DNA from: Allobosea sp. CRIB-10
Lineage (GTDB): Bacteria; Pseudomonadota; Alphaproteobacteria; Rhizobiales; Beijerinckiaceae
Assembly (NCBI RefSeq): GCF_900112185.1
Contig: NZ_FOKP01000007.1
Coordinates: forward strand, 62,001 to 126,000
Reading direction: 5' to 3'
DNA length: 64,000 bases
Shown: positions 41,110 through 50,234 of the stretch, piece by piece
Layout: each line of letters opens with the position of its first letter
Position numbering within the stretch: the stretch's first letter is position 1
Program-made: the position numbers and the translations under genes
The notes under the pieces: generated by a model
The model's input: only the letters and a program-made list of their open reading frames with translations
Databases searched by the model: none
What the model was told of the DNA's origin: nothing

Positions 41110-42546
41110 TCAGCGAACCAGGATGTTCTTGAACTGCCAGGGGTCGGAGGTGTCGATATCCTCCGGGAACAGGCCCGGGCGGCCATCGAGCGGCGTCCAG
41201 TCTGTGTAGTAGCCCTTCACCGGTCCGAGATAGGGCATCTGGATCGCAAGGCAGCGGTCGAGATCCATCTCCTCGACCTCGACGATGCCGGCCTTGGGGT
41301 TCTCCAGCGCCCAGACCATGCCGGCGAGCACAGCCGAGGTGACCTGCAGGCCGGTCGCGGTCTGGTAGGGCGCGAGCTTGCGCGCTTCTTCCGTCGAGAG
41401 CTGCGAGCCGAACCAGTAGGCGCCCTTGTCGTGGCCGTAGAGCAGCACGCCGAGCTCGTCGATGCCGTCGATGACCTCGTTCTCCTCGAGGATGTGGTGC
41501 TCCTCCTGCGGGCGGCCGGCATTGCCGAACATCTCGTGCAGCGAGAGCACGGCATCGTTGCAGGGATGGTAGGCGTAGTGGCAGGTCGGCCGGTAGATCG
41601 CCTTGCCGGCCTCGTCGCGCACGGTGAAGTAGTCGGCGATCGAGATCGACTCGTTATGCGTCACCAGGAAGCCGTATTGCGGGCCCGGAGTTGGGCACCA
41701 GCTGCGCACCTTGGTCTCGGCGCCTGCCTGCATCAGGTAGATCGCCGCCTGCGAGCCGGTCTCGTGGGTGCGGGCATTGTCCGGCATCCACTTCTCATGG
41801 GTGCCCCAGCCCAGCTCGGCCGGCTGCACGCCCTCGGAGATGAAGCCCTCGACCGACCAGGTGTTGACGAAGACGCCCGGCGGCTTGGGGTTCTTCGAGC
41901 GCTGGGTGTCGCGCTCGGCGATGTGGATGCCCTTGACGCCGACCTGCTTCATCAGCCCGGCCCATTCCTCGCGGGTGGTCGGCTGCGGCACGTTGAGGCG
42001 CATGTCGGAGGCGATGTTCAGCAGAGCTTTCTTGGCCAGCCAGGAGGCCATGCCGGGGTTGGCGCCGCAGCAGGAGACGGCCGTGGTCGAGCCCGGCGCA
42101 CGGGCGCGCTTGGCGGCGAGCGTCATCTCGCGCAGCGCATAATTCGAGCGCTCGCCCGGACCCTTCGTCTCGTCGAAATAGAAGCCGAGCCAGGGCTCGT
42201 TGACCGTGTCGATATAGAGTGCACCGAGGCTGGAGCAGAGCTCCATGATGTCGCGCGAGCCGGTGTCGCAGGAGAGGTTGACGCAGAAGCCCTGGCCGCC
42301 GCCCGCGGTCAGCAGGGGCGTGAGCATGGTCTTGTAGTTCTCGAGCGTCACGGCTTCCTGGATGAAGCGGATGCCGCGCTCGTCCAGAAGGGCGCGGTTG
42401 TCGTCGTCGGGTGCGATCACCACGAACCGGCTCTTGTCGAATTTGAGATGCCGCTCGATCAGCGGCAATGTCCCGCGGCCGATCGAACCGAAGCCAATCA
42501 TCACGATCGGGCCACTGATCTCGCCGTATACGGGCCAATCCGTCAT
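41110..42546 (-). CDS. hss: Homospermidine synthase
   Basis: A 478-residue NAD-dependent enzyme that makes sym-homospermidine from two putrescines, a polyamine typical of rhizobia. The NAD motif IGFGSIGRGTLPL lies at 17-29; SCDTGSRDIMELC and the NTWSVEGFISEG segment are also characteristic. I set the start at 42546 (MTDWPVYG) after AGGAG, removing a 29-residue unlike extension. It is last in a minus-strand cluster with ornithine decarboxylase, which supplies putrescine. Confidence 0.93.
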   Translation of the reverse strand: MTDWPVYGEISGPIVMIGFGSIGRGTLPLIERHLKFDKSRFVVIAPDDDNRALLDERGIRFIQEAVTLENYKTMLTPLLTAGGGQGFCVNLSCDTGSRDIMELCSSLGALYIDTVNEPWLGFYFDETKGPGERSNYALREMTLAAKRARAPGSTTAVSCCGANPGMASWLAKKALLNIASDMRLNVPQPTTREEWAGLMKQVGVKGIHIAERDTQRSKNPKPPGVFVNTWSVEGFISEGVQPAELGWGTHEKWMPDNARTHETGSQAAIYLMQAGAETKVRSWCPTPGPQYGFLVTHNESISIADYFTVRDEAGKAIYRPTCHYAYHPCNDAVLSLHEMFGNAGRPQEEHHILEENEVIDGIDELGVLLYGHDKGAYWFGSQLSTEEARKLAPYQTATGLQVTSAVLAGMVWALENPKAGIVEVEEMDLDRCLAIQMPYLGPVKGYYTDWTPLDGRPGLFPEDIDTSDPWQFKNILVR

Positions 42547-42629
42547 TCTTTTTAACTCCTGGGTGGGTCTGGTTGAGGATAAGCGGACGCTGGTATGGGG
42601 CGGGCTCTTCGGCGTCAATGCCGGCAGGC

Positions 42630-43442
42630 TCACTCCTTGCCGAGGCTGAACGGGTAGGGGCCCTCGAAGGCGCCGACATAGGCGGTGTGCGAGATCAGGC
42701 CGGCATCGGGCTGCCAGATGTGGAGCATGAAGGCCGGCGGCTCCATCAGGAAGCGTGCCTCGGCGCCCGGCGTCAGGTCGAGGATGACCTGGTGAGCGAC
42801 ACCGGGCACGACCTGGCCGATCGTGCCGGCATAGCGGACCTGAACCGGGCGGTGATGGTGGCCGCTGAGCACGCGCTCGATATTGGAATGGCGCGCGACG
42901 ATCTCGGTGAGGCGCGCCGCGCCGTCCTTGAGCATGACCGCGTCCATGTAGCCGAGGCCGCAGGAGAAGGGCGGGTGGTGCGTGAACAGCAGGACGGGCC
43001 GGCCTTCGGCTTCCGCCAGTGCCCGTTCGAGGAAGTCGAGGCGCGCATCGCAGATGGCGCCGGCGCTGGAGCCCGGCAGCAGCGTGTCGAGGCCGATCAG
43101 CCTGAGGGGACCCCGATCGGCCTTGAACTGGATGAAGCCGCCGCTGAGATCGGCATGCGGACCGAGGTCGAGCCCGGCGATCATCGCCTCGCGGACGTCG
43201 TGATTGCCGGGGATCAGCAGCGTCGGCAGGCCGAGCTTCTCCAGCATCGAACGGACGAGCGCATATTCCTCCGGCAGGCCGCTCTCGGTGAGATCGCCGG
43301 TGATGACGAGGACGTCCGGACGGACGGGCAGCGCTGCGAGCGCGTCGAAGGCGCGCTGCGTCATGCCGATCGTGTCGGAGACCTTGAGCGCAAGGCGGCC
43401 GGGCGGGCAGATGTGCAGGTCGGAGAGATGGGCGATAAGCAT
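42630..43442 (-). CDS. Metallophosphoesterase (CpdA-like)
   Basis: A 270-residue calcineurin-fold phosphodiesterase with the metal motifs HLSDLH (5-10), ITGDLTE (about 47), GNHD (about 78), and FTHHPP and GHHH in the second half. The family includes cyclic-nucleotide phosphodiesterases; the true substrate is not given by sequence. It lies between the GNAT protein and hss on the same strand. Confidence 0.88.
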   Translation of the reverse strand: MLIAHLSDLHICPPGRLALKVSDTIGMTQRAFDALAALPVRPDVLVITGDLTESGLPEEYALVRSMLEKLGLPTLLIPGNHDVREAMIAGLDLGPHADLSGGFIQFKADRGPLRLIGLDTLLPGSSAGAICDARLDFLERALAEAEGRPVLLFTHHPPFSCGLGYMDAVMLKDGAARLTEIVARHSNIERVLSGHHHRPVQVRYAGTIGQVVPGVAHQVILDLTPGAEARFLMEPPAFMLHIWQPDAGLISHTAYVGAFEGPYPFSLGKE

Positions 43443-43490
43443 GTCGTCTTCTTCGTCAGGAATGCAGCCTGGACCGCCTTACCTGACGGC

Positions 43491-43518
43491 AGCCCGCGCG
43501 GCCAAGGCCGCGCGGGCT
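43491..43518 (-). other. Very stable 13-bp hairpin between GNAT and metallophosphoesterase genes
   Basis: AGCCCGCGCGGCC and its perfect mirror are separated by two bases (AA). It lies between two genes of one strand without a following T run. It may terminate the odc-GNAT message, protect a 3' end or be a processing site. Confidence 0.55.
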
Positions 43519-43565
43519 TCAATGACGCGATTTGATGACGGATCGACTACGATCCGAGAGCGACG

Positions 43566-44102
43566 TCAGGCTGCGCGACGTCGGAGACCGTCCATTCCCT
43601 CTGCCGGGGCGAGCACCCCCGTGGCCTTGAGCACGCCATTCGCGCCCTGGAGCGCGCCGTCGCGCAGTTCCAGGCCGAGGAAACGCTCACGCTCGAACGG
43701 TCCGGGCATGGAAAGCTCTGCCATCGGCCCGGCGGTGAAGCCGAAGCGCTCGTAATAGGGCGCATCGCCGACGAGCAGGATCGCGCCATGGCCGCGGCAG
43801 GCGGCGCGCCAGATCGCCTCGCGCATCATCGCCTTGCCGAGACCCTCGCCCTGCAGGTCCGGCGAGACCGCGAGCGGGCCGAGCAGCAGCGCCGGCTTGC
43901 CGGCGGCCTCGACATGCCAGAGCCGCACGGTCGCGACGACCGCACCGTCGCGCTCGGCCGTCAGCGCCAGGCCATCGGCCGGAAGACGGCCTTCGCGCAG
44001 GCGCTCGCTCGACTTCGTCGTGCGGCGCTCGCCGAGGCAGCGGTCGAGCAGGGCCTCGCGGCCCGGGATATCGGTCTCGATCTCGTCGCGGATCGTGATC
44101 AT
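43566..44102 (-). CDS. GNAT-family N-acetyltransferase
   Basis: A 178-residue acetyltransferase. The start ITIRDEIETDIPGREALLDR is typical of a branch of GNAT proteins; the acetyl-CoA site is LGPLAVSPDLQGEGLGKAMM (about 70-90) and the C-terminal YYERFGF motif fits. I set the start at 44102 (MITIRDE), skipping an Arg-rich extension. It sits between ornithine decarboxylase and hss and could acetylate polyamines, but this is inference from position. Confidence 0.85.
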   Translation of the reverse strand: MITIRDEIETDIPGREALLDRCLGERRTTKSSERLREGRLPADGLALTAERDGAVVATVRLWHVEAAGKPALLLGPLAVSPDLQGEGLGKAMMREAIWRAACRGHGAILLVGDAPYYERFGFTAGPMAELSMPGPFERERFLGLELRDGALQGANGVLKATGVLAPAEGMDGLRRRAA

Positions 44103-44330
44103 GACGCACCTCTTGCCGGAGCGCCCGCTTCGTCGCGAGCCTTCCCGGCGCCGCGCGAACGCGGCCACAAGCAAGGGATTGTGTGGAAGAGGGTCCGGCG
44201 GGAGCCACGCCCGCGCTCCATTCTTGGAGGCACGAACGCTCCGCCCGGTTTCCCGGGCAGCCTGCGGATAGTGGCAGGGCGCTTCGCCGGACCCGATTGG
44301 TTCGAGGCTGGCGAGCCAGCCCCAATTTTG

Positions 44331-45476
44331 TCAGATGACGTACTGCTTCAGCGGCGGGAAGCCGTTGAAGGCGACGGCTGCGTAGGTCGTCGTATAGGCG
44401 CCGGTGCCCTCGATCAGGACCTTGTCGCCGATCTCCAGGCTGAACGGCAGCATGTACGGGGTCTTCTCGTACATGACGTCGACCGAATCGCAGGTCGGGC
44501 CGGCGAGCACGCAGGGAACCGTGGCGTCGCCGTCCCGGATCGTTCGGATCGGGTAGCGGATCGCCTCGTCCATCGTCTCGGCGAGACCGTTGAACTTGCC
44601 GATGTCGAGATAGACCCAACGGACCTGGTCGTCCTCGCTCTTCTTCGAGATCAGCACGACCTCGGCCTCGATCAGGCCGGCTTCGCCGACCATGCCGCGG
44701 CCCGGCTCGATGATGGTCTCCGGCAGACGGTTGCCGAAATGCTTCGACAGCGCCTGGAAGATCGCATCGCCATAGGCCGGCACGCCCGGGATCGGCTTCA
44801 GATAGCGCGCCGGGAAGCCGCCGCCGAGGTTGACCATCGACAGCGACAGGCCGCGGGTGGCGCATTCCTTGAACACGGCCGAGGCCGAGGCCAGGGCCGA
44901 ATCCCAAGCGTTCACATTGGCCTGCTGCGAGCCGACATGGAACGAGATGCCATAGGCCTGCAGGCCGAGGCGATGGCCGTGCTCGAGCACGTCCGCGGCC
45001 ATTTCGGGCACGCAGCCGAACTTGCGCGAGAGCGGCCAGTCGGCGCCGGCGCCGTCGCAGAGGATGCGGCAGAAGATGCGCGCGCCGTCGGCCTTGGTGG
45101 CCTGGGCGGCACGGGCGACCTTCTCGACCTCGGCCTGGCAGTCGACGGCGAACAGGCGCACGCCGAGCTCCATGGCGCGGGCGACGTCGCGCTCCTTCTT
45201 GATGGTGTTGCCGAAGGAGATGCGGTCAGCCGTGGCGCCGGCCGACAGCGCCAGCTCGATCTCGACGACCGAAGCGCAATCGAAGCAGGAGCCGAGCTTG
45301 GCCAGGAGACGCAGCACTTCCGGCGCCGGGTTCGCCTTGACCGCGTAGAAGACGCGGGTGTCGGGCAGCGCCCGGGAGAACGCGACATAGTTCTCGCGAA
45401 CGACCTCGAGGTCGATCACGACGCAGGGGCCGTCCTCGCGGCGGTCACGCAGAAATTCACGGATGCGCTCGGTCAT
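44331..45476 (-). CDS. odc: Ornithine/lysine decarboxylase (fold type III PLP)
   Basis: A 381-residue alanine-racemase-fold PLP enzyme. Lys47 in VFYAVKANP forms the Schiff base. HVGSQ, GGGFPARY and EPGRGMVGEAG bind phosphate and substrate, and the partner-subunit Cys lies in CDSVDVMYE. It makes putrescine (possibly also cadaverine) for homospermidine synthase encoded downstream. The ATG at 45476 follows AAGGGAG; the longer frame upstream is Arg-rich leader sequence. A 660-base leader region with a promoter lies above it. Confidence 0.94.
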   Translation of the reverse strand: MTERIREFLRDRREDGPCVVIDLEVVRENYVAFSRALPDTRVFYAVKANPAPEVLRLLAKLGSCFDCASVVEIELALSAGATADRISFGNTIKKERDVARAMELGVRLFAVDCQAEVEKVARAAQATKADGARIFCRILCDGAGADWPLSRKFGCVPEMAADVLEHGHRLGLQAYGISFHVGSQQANVNAWDSALASASAVFKECATRGLSLSMVNLGGGFPARYLKPIPGVPAYGDAIFQALSKHFGNRLPETIIEPGRGMVGEAGLIEAEVVLISKKSEDDQVRWVYLDIGKFNGLAETMDEAIRYPIRTIRDGDATVPCVLAGPTCDSVDVMYEKTPYMLPFSLEIGDKVLIEGTGAYTTTYAAVAFNGFPPLKQYVI

Positions 45477-45669
45477 GAGACGCAGCTCCCTTCGGCGCAA
45501 GCGGCGCCGATACGACGTGTAGCCGGTTGAAACGACCGCGACCCGAGGCGCTGTGGAGACGCCTAAGGACTGCGGACGAAACGTCCGGACCCGAAACACC
45601 GTCGATTGGGGAGACCCCGCACGGCCGGCAATGAAGGACAAGCCTCTTCGGTGCCGGCCTGTGGAAAGC

Positions 45670-45921
45670 CGGCGAGACCAAAAAAGCCCGCTCCGTCGTT
45701 GCTTTAAGCTGCGTCCCCCGTGGAGATTCGGGGTTCGCCGGTTTTGCCTCCGGCTGCCGGTCGCTGTTCGGGAGCGGCCCTCTTGCGAGAGCCGGGAGCG
45801 TGATTTGAGGGGATGTCCATCCCCCTCCATCCGTTTCCCATCCCTGGCGGCTGTCCGGCCTCTTGTCCGGATGCCCACCGACCAGCACGCGGCCACAGGC
45901 ACGTGCGAATTGGGTGAAGCC
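45670..45921 (-). ncRNA. Candidate speF-type leader RNA upstream of odc
   Basis: The gene-free stretch 45477-46137 precedes odc. Alphaproteobacterial odc genes are known to carry the conserved speF leader RNA, and this region has the right place, orientation and length. Hairpins visible on the transcript include GGGGATG-GA-CATCCCC (about 45812-45827), GGGAGCGGCCC-type arms (about 45770-45800) and a GCGGGC stem followed by six T (45680-45685). A further TCGGCGC-N5-GCGCCGA hairpin sits near the ribosome site of odc. I could not match the consensus base by base, so this is a context-based call. Confidence 0.45.
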
Positions 45922-45950
45922 CATATACGGACGGGCGCCCCCGGCTTCAA
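45922..45950 (-). promoter_or_regulatory. Putative promoter of the odc leader
   Basis: TTGAAG and TATATG hexamers are separated by exactly 17 bases, upstream of the predicted leader RNA. Each is four of six matches to sigma-70 consensus. The implied transcript would have a leader of about 440 bases before the odc start. Confidence 0.5.
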
Positions 45951-46137
45951 GTTTTTTCTGACGGCCGGGGCCGGATTTTTTACAGGACGGACCCGCATAG
46001 CGCGCGGGGCGACCCCGCGCCCTTTCAACGCTGGCTGGCTTGGGCCGCGGCTACGCCCTAGACCGGCCCCATTTCATCGCCTAAGTCGTTGGCGCAGCGC
46101 GCCTTCGCGCGCCTATATCTAGGGGCAAGCTTCGATC

Positions 46138-47715
46138 ATGACGGTTACCGATCGCCGCCGGGTTCTGGCCGGGCTGAGCGCCGCTCTGTGCGCCACTGCC
46201 GCGCCGCAGGCTTTGCTGGCGCAGCAGCCGGAACAGGCGCCGCCGCAACCGCGATTCGGCTTCGAGGAGGTGACGCGCCGAGCTCGCGAGATCGCCGCCG
46301 TTCCCTATGAAGCGGGGCCGGCCTTGCCGGAGGCACTGACGCGGCTCGATTTCGACGCCTGGCGCGAGATCCGCTTCCGGCCGGAGCGGGCTCTGCTCGC
46401 CCAGTCGAATTCCGGCTTCCGCATGCAGATGTTCCATCCCGGCTTCCTGTTCACCCGGCCGGTGACGGTGAACGTGATCCGCGACGGCGTGCCGATGCCG
46501 GTGCCCTATGCCGCCAATCTCTTCGATTACGGGCGGACCAAGTTCGACAAGCCGCTGCCGGTCAATCTCGGCTTCGCAGGCTTCCGTCTGCATTATCCGC
46601 TCAACGATCCACGCTTGTTCGACGAGCTGATCTCCTTCATCGGGGCGAGCTATTTTCGCGTGCTCGGGCGCGGGCAGCGCTATGGCCTCTCGGCGCGCGG
46701 CCTTGCGATCGGCGCGGGCGTGCCCGGTGGTGAGGAATTTCCGATCTTCCGCGAGTTTTGGGTGGAGTCGCCGACAGCCGATGCGGACCGCGTCACGGTC
46801 TATGCCCTGCTCGATTCGCCCTCGGTCTCCGGGGCCTACCGTTTCCATATCTATCCCGACGGCGACAGCGTCGTCGATGTCGGCGCGGTGCTGTTCCCGC
46901 GCAAGCCGATCGAGAAGCTGGGCCTTGCGCCGCTGACCTCGATGTTCTTCACCGGCGAGAACGACAGGCGCTTCCACGACGATTTCCGCACCGAATTGCA
47001 CGATTCGGACGGGTTGATGATCCATTCCAGCACTGGTGAATGGATTTGGCGCCCGCTGCGCAATGCACGCATCGCCGCATCCTCCTCCTTCGTCGAGCGC
47101 AATGTGCGCGGCTTCGGGCTGATGCAGCGCGACCGGGTGTTCGAGCACTATCAGGACCTCGACCTCAACTATGAGCTGCGGCCCTCCTACTGGATCGAGC
47201 CGCAAGGCGACTGGGGAGAGGGCGTGGTCGAGCTGATCGAATTGCCGACCACCGACGAGACCAACGACAACATCGTCGCGCTCTGGGCGCCGAAGCTGGC
47301 GCTCGAGCCCGGCCGCGAGTTCCGCTTCGGCTACAAGCTGACGGCGATGCTCGATTCCGGCGATCTGCATCCGGGCGGGCGGGTGATCAACACCTACCAG
47401 GCCAAGCCGAAGGCGCTCGGCTCGGGCGAGGCGGTGACGGAGAACACAAGGCGCTTCATCGTCGACTTCGCCGGCGGCGATCTCGGCTACTATCTGAAGC
47501 AGCCGGAGAAAGTCGAGATCGTGCCTTCGATCGCCTATGGCCGGATCAACCGCGCCTTCCTGGTGCCGAACCCGAAGACGGAGGGCTTCCGCGCCTTCAT
47601 CGACATCGTGGTCGAGCCGGGCCAGCTCGCCGAGATGCGCGCCTTCCTGAAGAGCGGCAGCAAGACCCTGACCGAGACCTGGAGCTATCCTTGGCGGGCG
47701 CCCGACGCAGGGTGA
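46138..47715 (+). CDS. opgG: Periplasmic glucan biosynthesis protein (OpgG/OpgD family)
   Basis: A 525-residue protein with a twin-arginine-like N-terminus (TDRRRVLAGLSAALCATAAP), suggesting Tat export as for OpgD. The MdoG domain spans the rest: LDFDAWREIRFRPERALL near 65, YFRVLGRGQRYGLSARGLAI near 170-190, and REFWVESP near 205. It shapes osmoregulated periplasmic glucans. OpgG versus OpgD cannot be settled by eye. It is transcribed divergently from odc. Confidence 0.88.
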   Translation: MTVTDRRRVLAGLSAALCATAAPQALLAQQPEQAPPQPRFGFEEVTRRAREIAAVPYEAGPALPEALTRLDFDAWREIRFRPERALLAQSNSGFRMQMFHPGFLFTRPVTVNVIRDGVPMPVPYAANLFDYGRTKFDKPLPVNLGFAGFRLHYPLNDPRLFDELISFIGASYFRVLGRGQRYGLSARGLAIGAGVPGGEEFPIFREFWVESPTADADRVTVYALLDSPSVSGAYRFHIYPDGDSVVDVGAVLFPRKPIEKLGLAPLTSMFFTGENDRRFHDDFRTELHDSDGLMIHSSTGEWIWRPLRNARIAASSSFVERNVRGFGLMQRDRVFEHYQDLDLNYELRPSYWIEPQGDWGEGVVELIELPTTDETNDNIVALWAPKLALEPGREFRFGYKLTAMLDSGDLHPGGRVINTYQAKPKALGSGEAVTENTRRFIVDFAGGDLGYYLKQPEKVEIVPSIAYGRINRAFLVPNPKTEGFRAFIDIVVEPGQLAEMRAFLKSGSKTLTETWSYPWRAPDAG

Positions 47716-47752
47716 GCCCTATCGAGAGGGGGGCGGTTCAATCTCGCGGGTC

Positions 47753-47858
47753 GTCCCGGGCGACCGGCGGGAGACCCGGGACCCATTCCGGAACGTCTTT
47801 CGGATAGGCTCCGAAAGGGATCCCGGATCGGCGCCGCTTCGCGGCTTGTCCGGCCTGA
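47753..47858. repeat. Intergenic GACCCGGG/CCCGGATC-type repeat
   Basis: The stretch between the glucan gene (ends 47715) and the RidA gene (ends 47874) consists of GACCCGGGACCC and GGGATCCCGGATC palindromic words and a GCCGCTTCGCGGC hairpin. It is a weak relative of the element at 32899-33040. No gene is visible. Confidence 0.4.
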
Positions 47859-47873
47859 GTTGAGGATGTCGGA

Positions 47874-48302
47874 TCAGAACTTCGGCGCCGTAGCCGTACG
47901 CGCCGGCTTGCGCCGCTTCTCGGGCGCGGCCGCGACCACCTCGATCTCGACCTTGAATTCCGGCAGCGTGAAGCCGGAGACGATCATCAGGGTCGAGGCC
48001 GGTGGCGGGGTGCCGACATGGGCGTCGCGCGACTCCATATAGCCCTTCATATGGGCACGGTCGGTGACGTAGGCATTGATGCGGACGATGTCCTTCAGCG
48101 TCATCCCCGCCTCGGCCAGGATCGCGGCGATGTTGGCAAAGCACAGGTCGGCCTGTTCTCTGACCCCTTCGGGGATCATGCCGTCGGCGGCGATGCCGAG
48201 CTGGCCGGAGCAGAAGACGAGCCGCTGGCCGGCGGGCACCTCGCAGCCATGGCTGTAGCGGGCGAAGGGCGCGCGGATCGAAGAGGGATTGAGCGGCTTC
48301 AT
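47874..48302 (-). CDS. RidA (YjgF/UK114) family protein
   Basis: A 142-residue protein. Segments LVFCSGQLGIAADG, EQADLCFANIAAILAEAGMTLKDIVRINAYVTD and the C-terminal PEFKVEIEVVAAAP match the RidA fold. RidA proteins hydrolyse reactive enamines and imines from PLP enzymes; the catalytic arginine near 105 is replaced or shifted here (TLMIVSGF), so it may belong to a non-archetypal subgroup. It is read away from the lipoprotein gene. Confidence 0.85.
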   Translation of the reverse strand: MKPLNPSSIRAPFARYSHGCEVPAGQRLVFCSGQLGIAADGMIPEGVREQADLCFANIAAILAEAGMTLKDIVRINAYVTDRAHMKGYMESRDAHVGTPPPASTLMIVSGFTLPEFKVEIEVVAAAPEKRRKPARTATAPKF

Positions 48303-48481
48303 CGGATGGTCCGGATGGCGGAAGGCCCCCCTTCTGCCATGCCGGCCCGCCGCTGCAAAACCATGTTGAGACTTGACCGATGCCCCTTTGCGGCCTTGAA
48401 GGCGCTCATGTCAGGTTTCATGCCATGTTCAGGCGGCACCGGCACAATGCTTCGGACGGGCGACTTGTCGAGATGGTGGGA

Positions 48482-49198
48482 ATGAGCTTGAGGACTTCTG
48501 CGCTGCTGCGGGCCGCGAGCCTGCTGCCTCTCGTGCTGTTGACCGCCTGCGCGGGGTCGCAGCGTTTCGGTGGCTATGGCTCCGGTTCGGGCCAGGCCGT
48601 TGCCCGCGCGCCTGTCTATGGCGAACCTGTCCAGTCGGCGCCGCCGGTCCAGTCGGCCCCTGTCACCTCCGAGCCTTTGCCGCCACCAGGCGGCTATCCG
48701 AGCGCGCCGCCGCAAGCAGGTGGATATCCGGGCGGCGGACCGGCGCCGGGCATGCCGCCCCAGAACGATCCGTTCTTCGATCCGCAGGCGGCGCAACCGG
48801 GGCAGCAACCGCCGCCGGTACAACAGCGCCCGGTCGAGCCGGCGCCGCCACAGGTCGCCAACGCCAATCCCGGCGCGACGCCGGGCGGTGGCTCGACACG
48901 CTCCGGTTCGGTCTCGACGCGTGACGGCGTCATCGGCAACTGGACGGCGCAGGAGGCGACCGGTGGCTCCTGCCGGGTGCAGCTCTCGAGCTCGCCTTCG
49001 CTCGACCTCTACCGCGCCAACGCCACGGGCTGCAGCAATCGCGACCTGCAGCAGGTCAATGCCTGGGATTATCGCGATGGCGAGGTCTATCTCTATCAGC
49101 GCGGCGGCTCGGTGGTGGCACGCCTGCGCGTCGGCAGTGCCGGCACCATGAACGGGGCGATCACCAAATCGGGCGCCGGGCTCTCGATGAATCGCTGA
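48482..49198 (+). CDS. Lipoprotein with AprI/Inh (Omp19-like) C-terminal domain
   Basis: A 238-residue lipoprotein. The start ATG at 48482 gives a signal peptide with lipobox LTAC (about Cys20). A Pro/Gly/Gln-rich, low-complexity linker (about 30-145) leads to an AprI/Inh-type protease-inhibitor domain (VIGNWTAQEATGGSCRVQLS, then AWDYRDGEVYLYQRGGSVVARL) like Brucella Omp19. It probably protects the cell surface or periplasm from proteases. The two cysteines of the domain should form a disulfide. Confidence 0.85.
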   Translation: MSLRTSALLRAASLLPLVLLTACAGSQRFGGYGSGSGQAVARAPVYGEPVQSAPPVQSAPVTSEPLPPPGGYPSAPPQAGGYPGGGPAPGMPPQNDPFFDPQAAQPGQQPPPVQQRPVEPAPPQVANANPGATPGGGSTRSGSVSTRDGVIGNWTAQEATGGSCRVQLSSSPSLDLYRANATGCSNRDLQQVNAWDYRDGEVYLYQRGGSVVARLRVGSAGTMNGAITKSGAGLSMNR

Positions 49199-49253
49199 GC
49201 CGCTCTCCTCTTCCTTCTTGTGGGTTCCTCTGTGAAACGCTGATCGCCCTAGC

Positions 49254-49405
49254 TCCTCCCTTCCCCCCTTGTGGGGAAGGGTATGGGGATGGGGGGCGGA
49301 CGACTGGTTGCAGGGCTGATTGTAGAAGCGAACCGATTCACTTCCGTCGAATTTGCTCCGACTTTGCGCCCCCACCCCTGCCCCTCCCCGCAAGGGGGGA
49401 GGGGT
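49254..49405. repeat. Long poly-C/poly-G inverted intergenic repeat
   Basis: CTCCCTTCCCCCCTTG and GTGGGGAAGGG words on the left return as their mirror, CCCCTCCCCGC and AAGGGGGGAGGGG, on the right, around about 90 bases of ordinary sequence. The stretch lies between two convergent genes (49198 and 49456). It looks like a dispersed alphaproteobacterial intergenic repeat. Confidence 0.6.
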
Positions 49406-49455
49406 TCTCGCGCTTCCTCATGTTTCGTAGCGGCGTCCCGCGCCGCGATCGGGCA

Positions 49456-50073
49456 TCAGTGCCGCGAGGCGCTTCGGCCGAACAGCGCCTGCGGCCAGAA
49501 TCTGCGCTGCAGCGAGAGCGACAAGGTCGCGAAGCTGCGGGCGTTGTCCATGGCTTCGTCGAGCAGGGTGAACGGCGTCGGCGCGCCGGTGGCGATCCGG
49601 CCCTCGACATCGGCATAGCCTCCGACCATCTCGGCCTCGAACTTGCGCGCGAGATTCCGCATCGCTGCGTTCTCCGGCAGGCAGGTCATGTAGAGCGTGC
49701 GGATGTTGCGGTTGCGCGCGGCCGTCATCAGGCGGCCGAATAGCGCCTCGCCGATGCCGCGGCGGCGCCAGTCGCGCTCGACGCTGAAGGCGGCTTCGCC
49801 GGTCTGGATGACGATCTCTTCCAGCCCTCGCAATTCGGCGGCGCCACGGACCTCGCCGGCCTCGACATAGGCGTAGACGAGCCCACCCACGCCGAAGGTC
49901 GTTTCAGCATAGTTCCGGAGGAAACCATCGGTGACCGCCGTCCCGAAGCGTTCGCGCCGCGTGGCGGCGTCGAGACGAAGCAGATGGGCGGTGAAGAGGT
50001 CGCGCTCGGCAGGCCAGAGACGCCTGACCTCGCCGTGCCTGGCCTTGGCGCCAGACTTGATCGAACGATTCAA
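49456..50073 (-). CDS. GNAT-family acetyltransferase with TTG start
   Basis: A 205-residue protein. There is no ATG near the conserved N-terminus; TTG at 50073 follows AGGAG by six bases and is the best start. The acetyl-CoA motif AAFSVERDWRRRGIGEALFGRLM lies near 100-120, and the C-terminal catalytic Asn/Arg-rich segment NAAMRNLARKF follows. Its substrate is unknown. A longer in-frame extension upstream has no support. Confidence 0.75.
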   Translation of the reverse strand: MNRSIKSGAKARHGEVRRLWPAERDLFTAHLLRLDAATRRERFGTAVTDGFLRNYAETTFGVGGLVYAYVEAGEVRGAAELRGLEEIVIQTGEAAFSVERDWRRRGIGEALFGRLMTAARNRNIRTLYMTCLPENAAMRNLARKFEAEMVGGYADVEGRIATGAPTPFTLLDEAMDNARSFATLSLSLQRRFWPQALFGRSASRH

Positions 50074-50234
50074 TTGCAGCTCCTGTGAAAGCGCGGTTGC
50101 GCTGCCCAAAGGAGGCGTGTCTTCCCTAACTCGGAGAGCAAGATGCGCTTCCGATCTGGGAATACAAGTGGCGCGATTGCGGCAATTTACGGCTAAATGC
50201 CTGTAAAAATGGCCGGAATGGTCAAGGCTGCGCG

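Noticed and set aside
42547..42633. 29-residue extension of homospermidine synthase
   Set aside because: The conserved start is at 42546 with AGGAG upstream; the extension runs into the next gene's region.
45477..46028. Extended N-terminus for ornithine decarboxylase
   Set aside because: The added residues are Arg/Pro-rich and unlike the family; a good ribosome site precedes the ATG at 45476.
49254..49405. CRISPR-like array
   Set aside because: The arms are inverted, not direct, and there are no regular spacers.
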